NCBI GenBank assembly: GCA_017539385.1
Contig: JAFYHC010000108.1
Span: forward strand, 1-33,881
DNA length: 33,881 bases
Source of the DNA: Solobacterium sp.
GTDB taxonomy: Bacteria; Bacillota_I; Bacilli_A; Erysipelotrichales; Erysipelotrichaceae
Reading direction: 5' to 3'
Below are positions 1 through 7,997 of the stretch, piece by piece (position 1 is the first letter of the stretch; every line of letters begins with the position of its first letter). The position numbers and the translations under genes are program-made. The notes beneath the pieces were generated by a model, which was given only the letters and a program-made list of their open reading frames with translations, did not search any database and was not told the DNA's origin.

Positions 1-76
1 CAAGCGGAACGAGTTCTTCGATTGTACTGAAAATAAAATGATCTTTTTTGATATTGCAGCGATTAGTCATAACCAT
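1..76 (-). CDS. Partial transposase-like protein, N-terminus only
   Basis: The first 25 codons of a minus-strand gene that runs off the left edge of the window. A GGAGG ribosome site (complement of 83-87) lies just ahead of ATG at 76; a second in-frame ATG is at 70. The visible N-terminus contains the phrase FSTIEELVPL, which resembles the opening of IS1182-type transposases, where a short segment ending in a LVP-x-DH motif precedes the DDE domain. The leader ahead of it has a terminator and an anti-ribosome-site segment, as is usual for IS elements. With only 25 residues the family call is tentative. Confidence 0.45.
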   Translation of the reverse strand, partial: MVMTNRCNIKKDHFIFSTIEELVPL

Positions 77-82
77 AAAAAA

Positions 83-171
83 CCTCCATACATCCACCTA
101 TATTATACCATGCGTGCATGTATTTGTGGAGAAAAAAACAGCAACCACTTCAGATTTTGGATGTATGGAGG
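83..171. repeat. 14-bp inverted repeat covering a ribosome site
   Basis: Positions 83-96 read CCTCCATACATCCA and 158-171 read its exact reverse complement. On the minus strand the inner copy contains the GGAGG ribosome site of the gene at 1-76. Read-through RNA would contain both copies and could hide that site. Confidence 0.6.
102..130 (-). promoter_or_regulatory. Promoter of the IS-like gene
   Basis: On the minus strand TCCACA (130-125) and a perfect TATAAT (107-102) are separated by 17 bp, with the transposase-like start codon about 25 nt further on. Transcripts started here would begin downstream of the anti-ribosome-site copy at 158-171, so they would be translatable. Confidence 0.55.
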
Positions 172-180
172 TGGTTTCTG
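132..180 (-). terminator. Terminator hairpin in IS-like leader, loop carries anti-SD
   Basis: On the minus strand CAGAAACCAC (180-171) pairs with GTGGTTGCTG (148-139) at nine of ten positions and is followed directly by seven T (138-132). It would stop transcripts entering from the isomerase gene side. The loop and stem edge contain the 14-mer CCTCCATACATCCA, which is the exact complement of the ribosome-site region at 83-96. Confidence 0.6.
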
Positions 181-238
181 CTTTCTTATTTTAACATGTA
201 GACTTGCGTAAAACTATTCCTACTTTGTCAACAAGCTG

Positions 239-259
239 AGGCAGGTCAGTGACCTGCCT
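239..259. repeat. Perfect inverted repeat after the isomerase gene
   Basis: AGGCAGGTCA and its exact complement TGACCTGCCT flank a single base, 15 bp beyond the stop codon of the minus-strand isomerase gene. As RNA it would form a hairpin, but no T-run follows on the minus strand, so it may be a 3' stabiliser or a weak terminator rather than a classic one. Confidence 0.4.
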
Positions 260-273
260 GGATATGATCAGAA

Positions 274-1629
274 TCAGAAGAAGCGCTCTACGAGTTCTCT
301 GGAGTATTCTGCTGTTTCATCCATGTCGCCGAAGGACATGACTTCGCCGGCATAATATGTATCATATTTGCCCTGCATGCCTTCAACTTTTTCATACCAG
401 CCTGCTGCGTAGTCTTCGGAGAAGACGTGCGGGAAGTAGTACCAGGACTGTTCGTTGACGATGTTGGAAGCCGGGTTGCCCATGGTCTTCAGATCATCGA
501 GAACGGTCTGTTTGCAGACTTCGTACGGGATTTCTTTGGAATTCTTATGCTTGCGCAGTGCATAGGTCGTGATGACCTGATCCTTGGTGTCTCTCCATCT
601 TCTGTAATAAACCATCAGATGGCCGAGGCGCTCCGGTGTCATGTTGTCAAATACATAGTAGGAGATCTCCGGATGATCTTCCGGCTTTGTCTCAGCTGCC
701 AGAACGTCATAACGCTCGTATTCGATCTTGCTGAAGTATTCTTTCTCATCTTCACGGGCATCCGCATAGTTCGGGAAGTACTGCAGCGGAGCAGTGACGA
801 TCAGCTTGTCATATTCTTCTGTTTCACCATTAACTGTGACATAGACTTTGCCGTCTTTGCGCTCGATCTTTGTGATGTCGCTGTTGAGGCGTGCGTGGTT
901 CTTCAGTTTTGCATCGAGGGATTCCCAGATGAACTGTGTTCCTTCTTTCCATGTCCACAGGTTGATATTGACGAAGTTCATGGTTGTCTGGAAGTCCAGA
1001 TACTTTAATACATATGCAGCCGGGATCTCATCAAAGTAGCCATATCCGAATGATGTGAACGGTCCGATCCAGATGTCCTGGGTCAGTTCAACGCCATTGA
1101 GTTTGCAGAACTCCTTGAACGGCAGGCACAGGTCCTTCAGGTTCTCATTAACGCCGGATACCGGTTCACGGCCCGGTGTAACAGCATAGCCTTCATAACG
1201 GCCTTCGGAGACGCCTCTATGACCGTTGATGTCATAGCCCTTGTACTTTGTTTCGAGCAGTTCACCGAGCTTTTTGACCTGTTTCTTCATTTCCATCAGA
1301 TGCGGGATCTTCAGAATGTTCTTCTTCGGGTTGAACGGTTCAATGACTTTACCGGTCTTGTCTTTGTAGTTGCGGTTCAGCTTCGGCCCGTCGTGTGTGA
1401 TGCCGCAGAATTCTTCGACATCGTGAACGGCATAGTAGGACGGAACACCCATGATGGCGCCCATTTCATACCGGCGTCCGTTATAGTGCGGGCTGTGGCA
1501 TTTGCCGCCGACATGGTCGTTCTTTTCCAGAATGGTGTAGTTCTCATAGCCCTTCTGTTCCAGATACATTCCAGCAGAAAGACCAGCCGGACCGGCACCA
1601 ATGATGCAGATACGTAAACTCTTATCCAT
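274..1629 (-). CDS. FAD-dependent polyunsaturated fatty acid (linoleate) isomerase homologue
   Basis: A 451-residue flavoprotein of the amine-oxidase fold. The N-terminus has a Rossmann FAD motif GAGPAGLSAG (residues 10-19), then ILEKNDHVGGKCHSP and YEMGAIMGVPSY. From memory these blocks, and later ones (FGYGYFDEIPAAYVLKYLDF, WYYFPHVFSEDY, GWYEKVEGMQGK, YAGEVMSFG), match the Propionibacterium acnes linoleate isomerase PAI, which converts cis-9,cis-12 linoleate to trans-10,cis-12 conjugated linoleate, almost end to end. Substrate here is inferred. The start at 1629 is chosen because GGAGG (1640-1636) sits 6 nt upstream; the open frame continues upstream only as an overlap with the divergent ligase gene. 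It lies head-to-head with fatty-acid activation genes, supporting a role with free fatty acids, probably cytosolic. Confidence 0.85.
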   Translation of the reverse strand: MDKSLRICIIGAGPAGLSAGMYLEQKGYENYTILEKNDHVGGKCHSPHYNGRRYEMGAIMGVPSYYAVHDVEEFCGITHDGPKLNRNYKDKTGKVIEPFNPKKNILKIPHLMEMKKQVKKLGELLETKYKGYDINGHRGVSEGRYEGYAVTPGREPVSGVNENLKDLCLPFKEFCKLNGVELTQDIWIGPFTSFGYGYFDEIPAAYVLKYLDFQTTMNFVNINLWTWKEGTQFIWESLDAKLKNHARLNSDITKIERKDGKVYVTVNGETEEYDKLIVTAPLQYFPNYADAREDEKEYFSKIEYERYDVLAAETKPEDHPEISYYVFDNMTPERLGHLMVYYRRWRDTKDQVITTYALRKHKNSKEIPYEVCKQTVLDDLKTMGNPASNIVNEQSWYYFPHVFSEDYAAGWYEKVEGMQGKYDTYYAGEVMSFGDMDETAEYSRELVERFF

Positions 1630-1701
1630 GATTATCCTCCATGTATGTTTATAACCTGTATTTATTATGGCACAGTTTGTGAAATGATGCACGGATGATT
1701 G

Positions 1702-1723
1702 TGATATACTGAGAAAAACGAGG
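1702..1723 (+). promoter_or_regulatory. Extended -10 promoter and RBS of the acyl ligase operon
   Basis: TGATATACT (TG at 1702-1703, TATACT at 1705-1710) is an extended -10 element without a clear -35 box. GAGG at 1720-1723 precedes ATG 1729. The 99-bp gap 1630-1728 must also hold the divergent isomerase promoter, for which I see only weak candidates. Confidence 0.45.
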
Positions 1724-1728
1724 TTCGT

Positions 1729-3084
1729 ATGAAACGATATACAGGGTTTGATGAACTTCTGAAGGCACAGAATTCCACATACAGTGACGCACCTGCTTTT
1801 TGTTATGACTGTGACGGGGCAGTGCGCACGGTAACATATGGACAGTGGAATGCGGATGTTCATGCAGAAGCACAGAAAGTAAAAGAAAGCGGCTATGCGT
1901 GCATCGGGATCGTATGTGACGGCAGTTATGCATGCGTTGTGATGATCTTTGCATGTGTGCTGGCCGGCTGTCAGACGGTGCTTCTGGAAGCGATGCAGAA
2001 CGCACAGGAGCGCCAGGAAGCACTTGTGCATACCGATGCAGAAGCAGTATGGATGCGGGGCGAACTGCGTGAAACCGGCACCCATATGGCACAGGAAGAG
2101 CAAAACAGGCGCAATGGCCGCATATTGTTTTTTACCAGCGGAACGACCGCGCACTCCCGGGCCGTCGTCCTGAGTGATGCAAGCCTGATGAACAGTGCCT
2201 ATAACGGCGGATGTATGCTGCCGTTAACAGGGGATGACAGGATGCTGTGCGTCTTGCCGTTATCCCATGTATTCGGCTTTGTATGCAGCCTGCTATGGCC
2301 TTTGTCCTTTGGCGCATGCGTGGCACTGTCGCGGGGCATGCGTCATTATATTGATGACTGTGCGTATTTCCAGCCGACGGTGCTTTCGGCGGTACCGACA
2401 CTATTGCAGTTTCTGCTAAAGTACAATGCCCTGAATCCGCAATTGCATACGATCCTGGTCGGTGCAGGAGACTGCCCGCCGGATGTCCTGCAGGCAGTGA
2501 AGAAATCGGGACGGCATATATCCTTCGGCTATGGATTAACAGAAACGAGCTCCGGCGTAGCGATATCCATTGGCGAAGATCCATTGGCGATGTCCGTCTG
2601 TCCGGATGATACGATCACACTGGCAGAAGACGGTGAAATACTCATATACGCACCTACCTGCATCATGCAGGGATATTATAAAGACAGAGCAGGCACCGAA
2701 GAGATCATGCAGGATGGCATCCTGCATACCGGGGATATCGGCATGATCGATGAAAACGGATGCCTGAGAATACGGGGCAGAAAGAAAGAAGTGCTTGTCT
2801 TTGCGGACGGCACAAAGATCTATCTGCCGGAATACGAAAGCAGACTGGCTGCGGCAATAAACAATCCGGAAACGGCTGTCGTCATGAAAGACAGCAGACC
2901 GGTGCTGGTGATGCAGAACAACGGCATGAGCAGACAGGATGTGATGGATGCGATTGGTCCTGTCATGAAGATGTATTCCAGAGGACGGCAGATCGCAGAC
3001 GTATTGTTTACAGACCATCCATTGCCGCGTACTGCGACGGGAAAAATCAGAAGATGGCAATTACAGAAGGAGATCGGACTATGA
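1729..3084 (+). CDS. AMP-dependent acyl ligase (acyl-ACP/acyl-CoA synthetase type)
   Basis: A 451-residue member of the adenylate-forming ANL superfamily. Visible core motifs in order: the P-loop FFTSGTTAHSRAVVLSD, the A5 motif SFGYGLTETSSG, the hinge region HTGDIGMIDENG..RGRKKE, and the C-terminal PRTATGKIRRWQ with the catalytic lysine. It is short for the family (often 500-550). It would activate a carboxylic acid with ATP. The acyl carrier protein gene begins inside its stop codon (ATGA overlap), so transfer of the acyl group to that carrier rather than to CoA is the likely second step (inference). The chain length of the substrate cannot be read from the sequence. Confidence 0.85.
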   Translation: MKRYTGFDELLKAQNSTYSDAPAFCYDCDGAVRTVTYGQWNADVHAEAQKVKESGYACIGIVCDGSYACVVMIFACVLAGCQTVLLEAMQNAQERQEALVHTDAEAVWMRGELRETGTHMAQEEQNRRNGRILFFTSGTTAHSRAVVLSDASLMNSAYNGGCMLPLTGDDRMLCVLPLSHVFGFVCSLLWPLSFGACVALSRGMRHYIDDCAYFQPTVLSAVPTLLQFLLKYNALNPQLHTILVGAGDCPPDVLQAVKKSGRHISFGYGLTETSSGVAISIGEDPLAMSVCPDDTITLAEDGEILIYAPTCIMQGYYKDRAGTEEIMQDGILHTGDIGMIDENGCLRIRGRKKEVLVFADGTKIYLPEYESRLAAAINNPETAVVMKDSRPVLVMQNNGMSRQDVMDAIGPVMKMYSRGRQIADVLFTDHPLPRTATGKIRRWQLQKEIGL

Positions 3085-3335
3085 TTACAAGAGAAGAAGT
3101 ACTGGCACAGATCCGTACCGTGATCGAAGAGAACGTACAGGATATGTTTGGAACGGATCTGCAGGAAGACACTGTGCTGAATGCAGAGGGAAATGTAGAC
3201 TCAATGGGATTTATTCTCGTTGTTACAAAACTGGAAGGCATCTACAATGTCAAGATCCCGGATGAAGAATGGTATGAGATCCGTACATTGGGTGATCTTG
3301 CGGATGTCATCCTGAAATACATGCCGGAACAATAA
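3081..3335 (+). CDS. Acyl carrier protein
   Basis: An 84-residue acidic protein with the ACP four-helix pattern and the phosphopantetheine attachment site NVDSMGFI, where the serine of DSM would carry the 4'-phosphopantetheine arm. It starts with an ATGA overlap with the ligase gene, which implies translational coupling. A stand-alone carrier next to a dedicated ligase and thioesterase suggests a special-purpose acyl pathway rather than the housekeeping fatty acid synthase ACP. Confidence 0.9.
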   Translation: MITREEVLAQIRTVIEENVQDMFGTDLQEDTVLNAEGNVDSMGFILVVTKLEGIYNVKIPDEEWYEIRTLGDLADVILKYMPEQ

Positions 3336-3338
3336 GAT

Positions 3339-4109
3339 ATGTACAGAACATCACTGAAACTGAAAAACAGGGATGTGGATTATTACCGACGCCTGCGTCT
3401 GTCCCGTATGATGGAACTGTTCCAGGAAGCTTCCATTGCACATACGGAGACACTTGGTGCAGGACGCGAAAAGACACTGGACAGGGGACTGCTTTGAACC
3501 GTCTTTCAGCAGCGCACATGGATCTGCCGGATGCCGGAATATGATGAAGAGATCGTTGTTTTATCATGGCCCGGAAAGATGCAGCACGTGCTGTTTCCCC
3601 GCTTCTACCGCATTGAAGATACGAAGGGGAATCTGTTGGCAGAGGGCAGTGCATTATGGATCCTGACAGACAGCACGTCACGCCGCATGGTATTTCCGGA
3701 AAAGTACGGGATCGAAGTGCCGGAAGAAATCACCGGCATGGAATGCGAACTGCCGTGTGTTGTACGCAAGGAAAAAACAGAACATGAGGTTCTGTTTACC
3801 GTTCCGTATAGCTGGTGCGATCTGAACCGGCATATGAACAATACACGCTACTATGATCTTGCCGAAGACACGCTTCCCTTCGATGTGCATGCACAGACGC
3901 CGAAAGAGATCTGCTGCGAATATATCAATGAGATCCCGTATGGGACGCAATTGAAAGTGGAATGGATAGAGAAAGACGGTACATGGTATCTCTCGTTCAG
4001 CAGTGAGAAGACCTGTTTCCGCATGCGCATCGTTTATACATGCACGGATGCACAGAAGATATCTGCCATTTCTTCGGCGGATTCCGGCATGCCGTTGAGC
4101 AGCCATTGA
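3339..4109 (+). pseudogene. Acyl-ACP thioesterase interrupted by one in-frame TGA
   Basis: A FatA/FatB-type double hotdog thioesterase in a single frame from ATG 3339 to TGA 4107-4109, except for a TGA at 3495-3497 (codon 53). Before it reads LGAGREKTLDRGLL; after it TVFQQRTWICRMPEYDEE. Family members usually have tryptophan just there, so a TGG-to-TGA change is the simple explanation. The second hotdog domain carries YSWCDLNRHMNNTRYYDLAED. Neighbouring genes end in TGA, so TGA is a stop here. An internal ATG at 3531 might restart a fragment lacking part of the first domain. The 3' end overlaps the convergent TetR gene by 76 bp. A sequencing error cannot be excluded. Confidence 0.8.
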
Positions 4110-4555
4110 AATGCAACGTTGGCCAGTGCACCGGAGTGAATATCGATCGTATAGCGCTCTTTGGGCGTGAGGCGGAGGTATTCCGGACTGCTGCGCCACT
4201 GGCGGTTGATCTGATCACTGACCACATTGCCAAGATCTGCCCGATAGATATCCAGCAGATAATGACGGTAGCGGCGGAAGGTGCGGAATGCACGCACAAT
4301 ATTCTGGCGGCTGCTGTAGTCACCTGGATCATAGCCGGGGGATTGGAAATAGTCTGTTAATACATCTTGTACCAGCGTGACCAGTATATCGGTCACGCTT
4401 TTATAATTCCGGTAATAGGAAGAACGGGAAACACCGGCCTGGGTGATGATCTCCGTAATAGTGATCTCCGTAATGCTTTTTTTGCGCATCAGTGCGAATA
4501 ATGCTTCTGTAATTGCTTTTTTTACACGGATATTTTCCTGCTTTCGTTTGTCCAT
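4034..4555 (-). CDS. TetR/AcrR family transcriptional regulator
   Basis: A 173-residue protein with an N-terminal TetR helix-turn-helix (about residues 10-55; KKSITEITITEIITQAGVSR then SSYYRNYKS). The C-terminal ligand domain is not diagnostic. It is convergent with the thioesterase gene and divergent from the DegV gene. TetR proteins often sense acyl-CoA or fatty acids, and regulation of the flanking fatty-acid genes is a reasonable inference, but no operator could be identified with confidence. Confidence 0.85.
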   Translation of the reverse strand: MDKRKQENIRVKKAITEALFALMRKKSITEITITEIITQAGVSRSSYYRNYKSVTDILVTLVQDVLTDYFQSPGYDPGDYSSRQNIVRAFRTFRRYRHYLLDIYRADLGNVVSDQINRQWRSSPEYLRLTPKERYTIDIHSGALANVAFQWLLNGMPESAEEMADIFCASVHV

Positions 4556-4678
4556 GATTTAGCCTCTTTTTTCGATATTCCTGATACAGTTTGCAAATAT
4601 TTGTGTCATGTGCCTCAGTTGTGAAACCATGTGGAATGTGCTACGTTTGTTTCATATTATAGTACAGGCAGGAATGAA

Positions 4679-5542
4679 ATGAGCACGGCAATTGTAACGG
4701 ACACAAACAGCGGACTGAACAGGGCAGAAGGAAAAGAGAGGGGAATCTTCGTGATTCCGATGCCGGTCATTATTGACGGGCAGGATTATCTGGAAGGGGT
4801 CAGCATCACCCATGGCGATGTATATGCCGCAATGGCGGAAGGAAAGGACGTATCCACGTCCCAGGCATCTGCCGGCAGCGTAATGGATACGTGGGAAGAG
4901 GCACTGCGCTCTTATGATGAAGTGGTATACATCCCCATGTCATCCGGTCTTTCCGGCGCCTGTGATACCGGACGCCTTTTGGCACGCAAGTATGGCGGCA
5001 AGGTGATCGTGGCAGATAACCGGCGAATTTCCATGACCCTGTATGAAGCAGTCCTGGACGCAAAGAAATATGCGGATGCAGGCATGTCCGCCAGAGAGAT
5101 CGCGGATAAGCTGGAAGCCGACGGAGCGGATGGCTCCATCTATATTACCGTTGCTTCGATCGAGCATCTGAAGAAAAGCGGCCGCATCACTCAGGCAGGC
5201 GTCACCCTGGCATCGTTATTGCATATCGTACCGGTATTGACGATCCAGGGAGGCAAGCTGGATGCCTATGAACGGGTGCGGGGAATGAAGGCAGCCGTCA
5301 AGCATATGATCGAAGCCGTGCGCAATGATCTGACAACATATCTTCATGCGCGTCCGGAAGCGTCAATCGTAATGGGCGTAGCCGGCACACTGACAGAAGA
5401 AAATGCCGTACAGACGGTCATCGAGCGCATGAAGCAGGAATTCCCGGACTATCCTGTCATCTATCAGCCGCTGTCCTGTTCCATTGCGTGTCATACCGGA
5501 CCGGGAGCCATCGGCGTAGCCTTTGTGGCAGTAAACCATTAG
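4679..5542 (+). CDS. DegV family fatty-acid-binding protein (FakB-like)
   Basis: A 287-residue DegV protein with hallmark segments VTDTNSGL at the N-terminus, STSQASAG, PMSSGLSGACDT and near the end CHTGPGAIGVAF. DegV/FakB proteins bind a free fatty acid and present it to the kinase FakA. ATG 4679 is preferred over the upstream in-frame GTG 4631 because the TDTNSG strand starts right after it, as in the family; the ribosome site is weak (AGGA at about 4670). Its position beside an acyl ligase, ACP and fatty acid isomerase fits exogenous fatty-acid use. No FakA kinase is in the window. Confidence 0.88.
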   Translation: MSTAIVTDTNSGLNRAEGKERGIFVIPMPVIIDGQDYLEGVSITHGDVYAAMAEGKDVSTSQASAGSVMDTWEEALRSYDEVVYIPMSSGLSGACDTGRLLARKYGGKVIVADNRRISMTLYEAVLDAKKYADAGMSAREIADKLEADGADGSIYITVASIEHLKKSGRITQAGVTLASLLHIVPVLTIQGGKLDAYERVRGMKAAVKHMIEAVRNDLTTYLHARPEASIVMGVAGTLTEENAVQTVIERMKQEFPDYPVIYQPLSCSIACHTGPGAIGVAFVAVNH

Positions 5543-5565
5543 CTGTGAAAATCACAGCTTTTTTT
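5541..5565 (+). terminator. Rho-independent terminator after degV
   Basis: AGCTGTGA and TCACAGCT form an 8-bp perfect stem with a 3-nt loop, followed by a T-run. It overlaps the degV stop codon and separates that gene from serC. Confidence 0.9.
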
Positions 5566-5610
5566 CAGAAAACAGCAGTCTGAAATAGTCAGATATTTTC
5601 ATCTTTCCCC

Positions 5611-5656
5611 TTGATATGCTGAAAAACTGTGTATAATAGCAGGGAAACATGGGAGG
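5611..5656 (+). promoter_or_regulatory. serC promoter and ribosome site
   Basis: TTGATA (5611-5616) and TATAAT (5632-5637) are 15 bp apart, short of the usual 17 but with a perfect -10. GGGAGG (5651-5656) lies 9 nt before ATG 5666. No riboswitch or T-box is visible in the short leader. Confidence 0.65.
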
Positions 5657-5665
5657 TTAACCGAT

Positions 5666-6751
5666 ATGAGCCGAGTTTACAACTTCTCAGCCGGTCCGGC
5701 TGTTCTGCCGGAAGAAGTGCTGAAAACAGCAGCGGATGAAATGCTGGATTACAAAGGAAGCGGAATGTCCGTCATGGAAATGAGCCATCGCGGAAAAGTA
5801 TATGATGCACTGATCAAAGAAGCAGAACAGGATCTGCGTGAACTGGTTGGAATCCCGGATGATTATGCCGTGCTGTTCTTACAGGGCGGCGCATCCACAC
5901 AGTTTGCCATGGTGCCGATGAACCTGATGAAAAACGGCAAAGCTGCCTACATCATCACCGGTCAGTGGGCAAAGAAAGCATGGCAGGAAGGAAAGAAATA
6001 CGGCGATGCAGTGGCAGTCGCTTCCAGTGCAGACCGTACATTTGCATATATTCCGGACTGCAGTGATCTGGATATCCCGGAAGATGCCGACTATGTCTAT
6101 ATCTGTGAAAACAATACGATCTACGGTACGGTCTATCATGAACTGCCGAATACAAAGGGACATCTGCTGGTATCCGATATGTCCAGCTGCTTCCTGTCCC
6201 GTCCGATCGATGTGACAAAATACGGACTGATCTTCGCCGGTGCGCAGAAGAACGTCGGTCCGGCCGGTGTAACGATCGTGATCATCCGCAAGGATCTGAT
6301 CCGCGATGATCTGCCAGAAAGTGTACCGACAATGCTGAAGTACAAGACACATGCGGATGCCGGTTCCATGTACAATACGCCGCCGTGCTACAACATCTAC
6401 ATGTGCGGACTGGTCTTCAAATGGCTGAAGAAAAACGGCGGTCTGGAAGCAATGGAAAAGAAGAACCAGGCAAAAGCAGCCAAGTTCTATGCATACCTCG
6501 ATTCCAGCAAAATGTTCAAGGGCACCGTGGATGCAAAAGACCGCTCCCTGATGAACGCACCGTTTGTGACCGGTAATGCAGAACTGGATGCAGAATTTGT
6601 CAAGAAGGCAGAAGCTGCAGGTCTGGTATCCCTGAAGGGACACCGTACAGTCGGCGGCATGCGTGCAAGCATCTACAATGCAATGCCGGAAGAAGGCGTT
6701 GATGCACTGATCGAATTCATGAAGAAGTTCGAAGAGGAGCACGGAGCATGA
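5666..6751 (+). CDS. serC: Phosphoserine aminotransferase
   Basis: A 361-residue fold-type I PLP aminotransferase, the usual SerC length. It opens with YNFSAGPAVLPEEVL, the family signature, and has the PLP lysine in AGAQKNVGPAG (about Lys195). It converts 3-phosphohydroxypyruvate and glutamate to phosphoserine and 2-oxoglutarate in the cytosol. The stop overlaps the serA start (ATGA), so the two are one operon with coupled translation. Confidence 0.95.
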   Translation: MSRVYNFSAGPAVLPEEVLKTAADEMLDYKGSGMSVMEMSHRGKVYDALIKEAEQDLRELVGIPDDYAVLFLQGGASTQFAMVPMNLMKNGKAAYIITGQWAKKAWQEGKKYGDAVAVASSADRTFAYIPDCSDLDIPEDADYVYICENNTIYGTVYHELPNTKGHLLVSDMSSCFLSRPIDVTKYGLIFAGAQKNVGPAGVTIVIIRKDLIRDDLPESVPTMLKYKTHADAGSMYNTPPCYNIYMCGLVFKWLKKNGGLEAMEKKNQAKAAKFYAYLDSSKMFKGTVDAKDRSLMNAPFVTGNAELDAEFVKKAEAAGLVSLKGHRTVGGMRASIYNAMPEEGVDALIEFMKKFEEEHGA

Positions 6752-7923
6752 AAGAGCGTAAGATCTATTGCCTGAACCAGATCGCCAAGATCGGTCTGGA
6801 TCAGTTCCGTGAAGGTTATTCCACGACCCAGAATGAATCCGAAGCAGCCGGTATCCTTGTCCGTTCTGCAGACATGAAGGATATGGAATTTTCCGACTCG
6901 CTGCGCGCAATTGCAAGAGCCGGTGCCGGAGTGAACAACATTCCACTGGAGCGCTGTGCAGAGAAGGGAATCGTTGTCTTCAATACACCGGGTGCCAATG
7001 CAAACTCGGTAAAAGAACTGGTGATCGCCGGCCTGCTGCTGGGATCCCGTGATATTATCGGCGGCAATGCATGGGTGCGCGCCAATGCGGATGATCCCAC
7101 AATTGCCAAAGATGCAGAAAAGGAAAAGAAAAAGTTTGCCGGACATGAGATCCAGGGCAAGACACTGGGCGTCATCGGACTTGGTGCGATCGGTGTTCTG
7201 GTGGCCAATGCGGCAGTTTCTCTCGGCATGAAGGTCTATGGCTATGACCCGTATCTCTCCGTTTATTCCGCATGGCATCTGAGCCCGAGCGTCCGTCAGG
7301 CTTCCGGTCTGGAAGAGATCTGGCAGGTATCGGACTTCATCACGATCCATGTACCGGCAAATGACAAGACACGCGGCATGATCAACGCTGATGCAATTGC
7401 CAGAATGAAAACAGGTGTCAAGCTGCTCAACTTTGCCAGAGATGTACTGGTAGATGAAGAAGCACTTGCGCCGGCATTAAAGAGCGGCAAAGTATCCTGC
7501 TATATCTCCGACTTCGCCAATCCGCTGTCTGCACACTTCGAAAATGCGATCGTATTACCGCATCTTGGTGCTTCGACGCAGGAAGCAGAAGACAATTGTG
7601 CGGTCATGGCAGCGAACCAGCTGCAGGATTATCTCGATAACGGCAATATCACCAATTCGGTCAATTATCCGAATGTCTCTGCCGGTGTATGCGAAACAGA
7701 AGCACGCGTAGCCATCCTGCACCGCAATATTCCCAATATCCTGTCCCAGATCACTTCGTTCTTCGGTTCCAACGGTCTGAATATCGAAAATCTTGCCAAT
7801 AAGGGACGCGGTGAATATGCCTATACACTGCTGGATATTTCCCATCCGATGCCAAAAGACACCGTGGAGCGTCTGAAAGCGATCGAAGGCGTCCTGAAAG
7901 TACGCCGCGTATACGAAAAATAA
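6748..7923 (+). CDS. serA: D-3-phosphoglycerate dehydrogenase with ACT domain
   Basis: A 391-residue D-2-hydroxyacid dehydrogenase: NAD motif GLGAIG at about residue 144, catalytic arginine in NFARDVLV (about 231) and histidine in PHLGAST (about 272), then a C-terminal ACT domain (about 320-391) for serine feedback or similar ligand control. The segment where E. coli-type enzymes carry the catalytic glutamate reads SDFANPL instead, as in a shorter class of SerA. It makes 3-phosphohydroxypyruvate for SerC. The phosphatase step is absent here but thrH lies at 18828-19427. Confidence 0.92.
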   Translation: MKERKIYCLNQIAKIGLDQFREGYSTTQNESEAAGILVRSADMKDMEFSDSLRAIARAGAGVNNIPLERCAEKGIVVFNTPGANANSVKELVIAGLLLGSRDIIGGNAWVRANADDPTIAKDAEKEKKKFAGHEIQGKTLGVIGLGAIGVLVANAAVSLGMKVYGYDPYLSVYSAWHLSPSVRQASGLEEIWQVSDFITIHVPANDKTRGMINADAIARMKTGVKLLNFARDVLVDEEALAPALKSGKVSCYISDFANPLSAHFENAIVLPHLGASTQEAEDNCAVMAANQLQDYLDNGNITNSVNYPNVSAGVCETEARVAILHRNIPNILSQITSFFGSNGLNIENLANKGRGEYAYTLLDISHPMPKDTVERLKAIEGVLKVRRVYEK

Positions 7924-7940
7924 GCGTGTAAGCCTTTACA

Positions 7941-7965
7941 AAAGACATGTGAAAAACATGTCTTT
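7941..7965. terminator. Bidirectional terminator between serA and the agr-like locus
   Basis: AAAGACATGT pairs with ACATGTCTTT across a 5-nt loop and is followed by T on the plus strand. On the minus strand the same stem ends in a short T-run, so it can serve both the serA operon and the convergent kinase gene. Confidence 0.85.
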
Positions 7966-7997
7966 TTATTATCAATATCTAATTAATTGAGAACTGT

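Noticed and set aside
1630..2154. N-terminal extension of the isomerase frame up to 2154
   Set aside because: It lies antisense to the ligase gene, has no ribosome site, and the FAD motif with a good GGAGG start at 1629 fits the family length.
3495..3497. TGA recoded as tryptophan or selenocysteine
   Set aside because: Neighbouring genes end in TGA, and no selenocysteine insertion hairpin or Cys-type position is apparent.
4631..4678. GTG start for the DegV gene
   Set aside because: The 16 extra residues precede the conserved first strand and lie in the likely promoter region.
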